Source: Phenylobacterium sp. (GTDB taxonomy: Bacteria; Pseudomonadota; Alphaproteobacteria; Caulobacterales; Caulobacteraceae). From it: a DNA stretch of 64,000 nt. Position numbers and translations under genes: made by a program. Below are positions 60,585-64,000 of the stretch, piece by piece. The stretch lies in NCBI RefSeq assembly GCF_004799515.1, contig NZ_SSMX01000026.1:124001-188000 (forward strand), read 5' to 3'. How positions within the stretch are numbered: the stretch's first letter is position 1; every line of letters begins with the position of its first letter. Under the pieces are notes generated by a model, which was given only the letters and a program-made list of their open reading frames with translations, made no database searches and was not told the DNA's origin.

Positions 60585-60750
60585 GCGTCCTCCTCCCCTT
60601 GTGGGAGGAGGTGTCGGCCGGAGGCTGACGGAGGTGGGGTCGCGCTCACCTTCCGCGCGAAACTGAGTTCGAATGACCACCCGAGAGGCGAGAAACCCCA
60701 CCTCCGACCCGCTGCGCGGGCCACCTCCTCCCACAAGGGGAGGAGGACGC
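60585..60750. repeat. Nested perfect inverted repeat between convergent genes
   Basis: The outer arms, 60585-60613 and 60722-60750, are 29 bases long and exact reverse complements; they contain CCTCCTCCCC-TTG-TGGGAGGAGG so that each arm is itself partly self-complementary. The inner arms, 60629-60640 and 60695-60706 (CGGAGGTGGGGT and its complement), are a further perfect 12-bp pair. The whole 166-bp unit can fold into a long hairpin and resembles dispersed palindromic elements of GC-rich alphaproteobacteria. It lies between the ends of the kinase and M28 peptidase genes and could end transcription from both sides. Confidence 0.8.
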
Positions 60751-60757
60751 TGAAGGC

Positions 60758-62302
60758 TCAACGCGTGGGCGGCGGCTTCAGCCACGCCGGCTTGGCGTCG
60801 GCGTCGGCGACGCTTTCGGCCACGGCGTAGAAGAAGCGGTTGAACTTGCCGGCCGCGTCGAAGTCCATCGGCTGGGTCAGGTCGTCCTGCGGGCGGTGGT
60901 AGCGGATCTCGTACCATTCGCGGTACCGCCGCTCGGCCTCGGTCCCGGGCGTATAGCCGAAGATGAAGCCGGTCCCGGGGATGCCCGCCTGCATGAACGG
61001 CCAGTGGTCGGCGCGCGTCAGCAGGCTGCGCTCCGGCTCCGGGTCGGGCTGGATGCGGATAGCCATGGTCGCCGCCACGGCCCTGGCGCTTTGGCCGAGG
61101 GTGGTGTCGTCCACCGCCAGCTCGGTCAGGAGGTCGAGCGGGAACAGCGGGCGCAGCTGGTCGAGGTTGAGGTCGGCGACGATGGAGGCCTTGGGCACGG
61201 TCGGGTGGTCCACGAACCAGTGCGCGCCGAGCAGGCCCTTCTCCTCGCCGGTGAAGGCCGCGAAGAGGACCGTGCGGCGGAGCGGCTTGCCCCGATGCTT
61301 GTCGGCGAAGCGGATCAGCGTGCCGACATAGGCCGCGTCGTCCAGGGTCCCGTTGTAGAGGTTGTCGCCCTTCACCGGCTGGCCGTAACCGTAGCCGTCG
61401 AGGTGGGCGGAGAGGACGAGGGTCTGGTCATTCAGCTTCGGGTCGCGGCCGGGCAGGACGCCCAGGACGTTTTTGGTCGTATAGTCGCGCTTGGTGACCG
61501 CGAAGCGGGCGTCCAACTGGCCGGGGATCTCGAAGGCGGCCAGCGGCTGTTTCGCGCCGCCGGTCTTGAGGATCGCCGCCGGGTCCTGGCCGGCGGCCTT
61601 GGCCAGGGTCGCGAAGACCTCCGCGCTCATGGTGATCACCGGCAGGCGCGGCGCGGCGGGGGCCGGCGTGCCTTCGATGGTCACGCTGCGCGCATAGGCC
61701 GCCGGCCAACGGGGGGGCTCGATGGTGAAGTAGGGATCGTCCACCTGCACGACGGCCGCCGCCCCGGCCGCGGCGGCGGCCTGGATGCGCTGGCCGGCGC
61801 TCGGCAGGCCCGCGCGCTTGGTGTTAAAGCAGACGACCACCTTGCCGGCCGCATCCTTCAGGTCGACCGGCCCGCAGTAGCCGCGGAAGGTGAGCGGCGC
61901 GTCGAGGACCGCCGGCAGGTCGTCGGTCGGCCGCACGGTGAGCTGGGTCAGGAAGCCCAGCGGTTCGTTTTGGTCGCCGTGCCTGAAGGCCACCGACGAG
62001 CCCTTGGGGTCTACAGCGACCTCGTGGACGCGGAAGGTCTGGAACCAGCTTCCGTCGCCGCCGGCCGGCTTCAGCCCCGCGGCCTTGAACTTCTGGACCA
62101 CGATCGCCGCGGCCCGGTCGAAACCGGCCGAGCCGGTGTCGCGGCCCTCCATGGCGTCCCCCGACAGGGCCTCGGCGATATGCCACCAGGCCTTGGTGTC
62201 GGGGTCCTTGACCGCGTCGGCGCGGGACGGCTCGGCTAAGGCCCCGCCAGCCATCAGGCTGGCGAGGGCGACGCCGAAAGCCAAGGCGAGCGGCCGGCTC
62301 AT
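60758..62302 (-). CDS. Secreted M28-family metallopeptidase with PA domain
   Basis: A 514-residue protein with a signal peptide (to LAEPSRA). Residues about 130-240 form a PA-domain insert and the M28 catalytic domain follows. Dizinc ligands can be followed: His and Asp in LSAHLDGYGYG, Asp in GTLDDAAYV, catalytic and ligand Glu pair in FTGEEKGLLG, Asp in VADLNLDQ and His in RYHRPQDD. It is an aminopeptidase-type exopeptidase acting in the periplasm or outside. The start overlaps the end of the S9 peptidase gene as ATGA, so two secreted peptidases are cotranscribed, a sensible pair for peptide breakdown. The large palindrome lies seven bases beyond its stop. Confidence 0.9.
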   Translation of the reverse strand: MSRPLALAFGVALASLMAGGALAEPSRADAVKDPDTKAWWHIAEALSGDAMEGRDTGSAGFDRAAAIVVQKFKAAGLKPAGGDGSWFQTFRVHEVAVDPKGSSVAFRHGDQNEPLGFLTQLTVRPTDDLPAVLDAPLTFRGYCGPVDLKDAAGKVVVCFNTKRAGLPSAGQRIQAAAAAGAAAVVQVDDPYFTIEPPRWPAAYARSVTIEGTPAPAAPRLPVITMSAEVFATLAKAAGQDPAAILKTGGAKQPLAAFEIPGQLDARFAVTKRDYTTKNVLGVLPGRDPKLNDQTLVLSAHLDGYGYGQPVKGDNLYNGTLDDAAYVGTLIRFADKHRGKPLRRTVLFAAFTGEEKGLLGAHWFVDHPTVPKASIVADLNLDQLRPLFPLDLLTELAVDDTTLGQSARAVAATMAIRIQPDPEPERSLLTRADHWPFMQAGIPGTGFIFGYTPGTEAERRYREWYEIRYHRPQDDLTQPMDFDAAGKFNRFFYAVAESVADADAKPAWLKPPPTR

Positions 62303-64000
62303 TGGTAGCGGTGGAACCAGGCCATGATCGCCGCGGCCTTGGCCGCCGCCTGCGAGGGCCGTTCGGCCAAGCCGCCATGCGAGGCGCCGGGCACCTGGAT
62401 CATCGCGGTCGGCACGCCGCGTAGCTGCAGGGCGTCGAAGAACTGCTCAGCCTCGGACGGCGGGGTGCGGTGGTCGTCGGTGCCGACGATCAAGAGGGTC
62501 GGGGTCTTGACGTTGCCGACCAGGGAGAGCGGCGAGCGTTTCCAGTAGAACTCATTGTCCTCCCACGGCATCTTGCCGAACCACGAGGTGGCCATGAAGT
62601 TGTAGCCGTCGGTGGTCAGGACCTCGCTGGTCCAGTTGATCACCGGCTTCTGCGAGGCCGCCGCGCGGAAGCGGTCGGTCTTGCCGACGATCCAGGCGGT
62701 GAGCAGGCCGCCGCCCGAGCCGCCGGTCACATAGAGGTGGTTCGGGTCGATCGAGCCCTTGGCGATGGCGGCGTCCACCGCGCTCATCAGGTCGTCGTAG
62801 TCGTGGCTGGGGTAGTTCTTGTCGATGGTGTTGGCGAACTCGTCGCCATAGGAGGTCGAGCCTCGCGGGTTGGCGTAGACCACGATGTAGCCGCCGGCGG
62901 CGTAGAGCTGGTCGTCGGTGTTGAAGATCGGGCCATAGGCGCTGAACGGCCCGCCGTGGATCTCCAGGATCATCGGGTACTTCTTCGAGGGATCGAAGTC
63001 GGGCGGCGTCACCATCCAGGCGTCGATCGGCTTGCCGTCGAAGGAGGACTTCACCGGCAAGGCCTCGGTCTTGCCCAGCGTCTTGTCGGCGAACAGGTCG
63101 GCGTTGAGATGGGTCAGCTTCTCGGTCTTGCCGGCCCTGACCACGCCGATGTCCGGCGGGTTATTGGCGTCGCCCATGGTGAAGGCGATCAGGCCGTTCT
63201 TGCCGACCGAGAACGCGCCGCCGGTGTAGGGCCGGTCCATCTCGTCACCGGCGGTGAGGCCGGTGGCCACGTCGGTCAGCTTGCCGTCCAGGGTGACGCG
63301 GGCGACCTTGGTGATCCCGTGGTCGGCGTAGTCGACGTACAGGCTCTTGCCGTCGGCCGCCCAGGTCGGCGCGCCGACGCTGCGGTCCAGGGCGCCGGTG
63401 ACGACGTGGCTGTTCTTGCCGTCGGCGTCCATGACGTAGAGGCGGACGTTTTCGTAGCCGCGGTAGCCGTGGTTGTCGAAGCCGACGTAAGCGATCTTGG
63501 TCCCGTCGGGCGAGGGCGTCGGGGCCTGGTCAGGGCCGTCGCGGGTGGTCAGCCGCGTCATCGCCCCGCCGGCGGCCGGCATGGAATAGATGTCGCTCTC
63601 CTGGCCCTCGATCTCCCACTTGGGCTGGCGATTGGTGGAGAACAGCAGGGTCTTGCCGTCCGGCGTGTAGGCGAGCTGTCCGCCCTCGTCGAACTTGCCG
63701 AAGGTGAGCTGGCGCGGCGTGCCGCCGTCGGCGGAGACGGTGAAGATGTGCCGGTAGCCGGGCTTGATGTAGCCTGAGCCGTCGCGGCGGTAGGTGACGC
63801 GGTCGATGATCTTCAGCGGCTCGGCCCACTTGGCGCCGGGCGGCGGGGCGAGCGGCGCGCCCAGCGGCTGCGGCGGCGCGGGGACCAGCATGATGAAGGC
63901 GAGCGTCTTGCCGTCCGGCGACCAGGTCACCGAACTCGGCGCCTGCTCCAGGTTGGAGACCTTGGCGGTGTGGCCGGTGGCCATCCAGCGGACGTAGAGT
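62299..64000 (-). CDS. S9-family prolyl-oligopeptidase-type peptidase, partial
   Basis: 567 codons of an open frame that continues past the right edge; internal Met codons exist but the upstream frame stays open, so the N-terminus is missing. The first part shows WD/PD40-type propeller repeats (SVTWSPDGKTLAF, LAYTPDGKTLLFSTNRQ, PTPSPDGTKIAYVGFD, PTWAADGKSLYVDY). The C-terminal hydrolase domain has the nucleophile elbow TGGSGGGLLTAW, acid in VGTDDHRTPPSEAEQ and histidine in GASHGGLAERPS. It cleaves dipeptides or oligopeptides, as in the dipeptidyl-aminopeptidase group. It precedes and overlaps the M28 peptidase gene by 4 nt. Confidence 0.92.
   Translation of the reverse strand, partial: LYVRWMATGHTAKVSNLEQAPSSVTWSPDGKTLAFIMLVPAPPQPLGAPLAPPPGAKWAEPLKIIDRVTYRRDGSGYIKPGYRHIFTVSADGGTPRQLTFGKFDEGGQLAYTPDGKTLLFSTNRQPKWEIEGQESDIYSMPAAGGAMTRLTTRDGPDQAPTPSPDGTKIAYVGFDNHGYRGYENVRLYVMDADGKNSHVVTGALDRSVGAPTWAADGKSLYVDYADHGITKVARVTLDGKLTDVATGLTAGDEMDRPYTGGAFSVGKNGLIAFTMGDANNPPDIGVVRAGKTEKLTHLNADLFADKTLGKTEALPVKSSFDGKPIDAWMVTPPDFDPSKKYPMILEIHGGPFSAYGPIFNTDDQLYAAGGYIVVYANPRGSTSYGDEFANTIDKNYPSHDYDDLMSAVDAAIAKGSIDPNHLYVTGGSGGGLLTAWIVGKTDRFRAAASQKPVINWTSEVLTTDGYNFMATSWFGKMPWEDNEFYWKRSPLSLVGNVKTPTLLIVGTDDHRTPPSEAEQFFDALQLRGVPTAMIQVPGASHGGLAERPSQAAAKAAAIMAWFHRYQ

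Noticed and set aside
1..64000. CRISPR arrays, tRNA or rRNA genes, transposases, prophage genes
   Set aside because: No regularly spaced repeats, cloverleaf-like segments, rRNA signatures or recombinase motifs were noticed on either strand; a tRNA scan was not possible by eye over every base.

Overview
The window is very GC-rich, densely packed DNA with short intergenic gaps and many 4-nt and 11-nt gene overlaps. Gene content (NodT-type outer-membrane factors, an NtrY-like kinase with an ELMNSLTP H-box, a hybrid kinase of the type common in Caulobacterales, CcmFGHI, tandem FtsX permeases) points to an alphaproteobacterium, most likely Caulobacteraceae (Caulobacter/Phenylobacterium-like). The family placement is an inference from style and content; there is no rRNA or tRNA gene in the window to settle it.

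Layout. 0-4 kb: the start of a secreted protein, an AraC regulator coupled to an acyl-thioesterase-type hydrolase, and a second alpha/beta hydrolase. 4-16 kb: two complete tripartite RND efflux systems, one heavy-metal type (NodT lipoprotein, adaptor lipoprotein, CzcA/CusA pump) and one HAE type (pump, adaptor, NodT). 16-18.6 kb: an OmpR-type two-component system with a small secreted six-cysteine protein. A 22-bp element, identical in two copies, lies about 85 bp upstream of both the HAE pump operon and this regulator operon, which suggests one regulon. 19-31 kb: an NtrC-like response regulator that lacks the GAFTGA loop, its kinase, and a divergent export operon (adaptor, ATPase, three tandem FtsX-type permeases). 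31-33 kb: a 2-hydroxycarboxylate transporter with a possible leader peptide, then a decayed fragment of a TPP-dependent pyruvate oxidase-like gene.

33-58.7 kb is the most unusual part. A plus-strand operon encodes a multihaem cytochrome c, a lipoprotein with two GlcG/HbpS haem-binding domains, an outer-membrane beta-barrel and a decahaem cytochrome fused to an LVIVD beta-propeller; an alpha-type carbonic anhydrase follows. Converging on it from the other side, a minus-strand operon encodes a fusion of FAD/NAD oxidoreductase, two cyclic-nucleotide-binding domains and a four-cluster [4Fe-4S] ferredoxin, then a cytochrome b-like membrane protein, an FHA-TM-decahaem cytochrome, acetolactate synthase, aldehyde dehydrogenase, a CpdA-like phosphodiesterase and a CHASE2 nucleotide cyclase. 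Divergent from these is ccmFGHI, needed to attach haem c. My reading is an electron conduit from cytoplasm or quinone pool through the periplasm to the outer membrane, possibly controlled by cyclic nucleotides. This is an inference from domain content and gene order; no such system is demonstrated here.

58.7-64 kb: a hybrid histidine kinase, a 166-bp nested perfect inverted repeat, an M28 peptidase and a partial S9 peptidase. No tRNA, rRNA, CRISPR array, transposase or prophage gene was seen.
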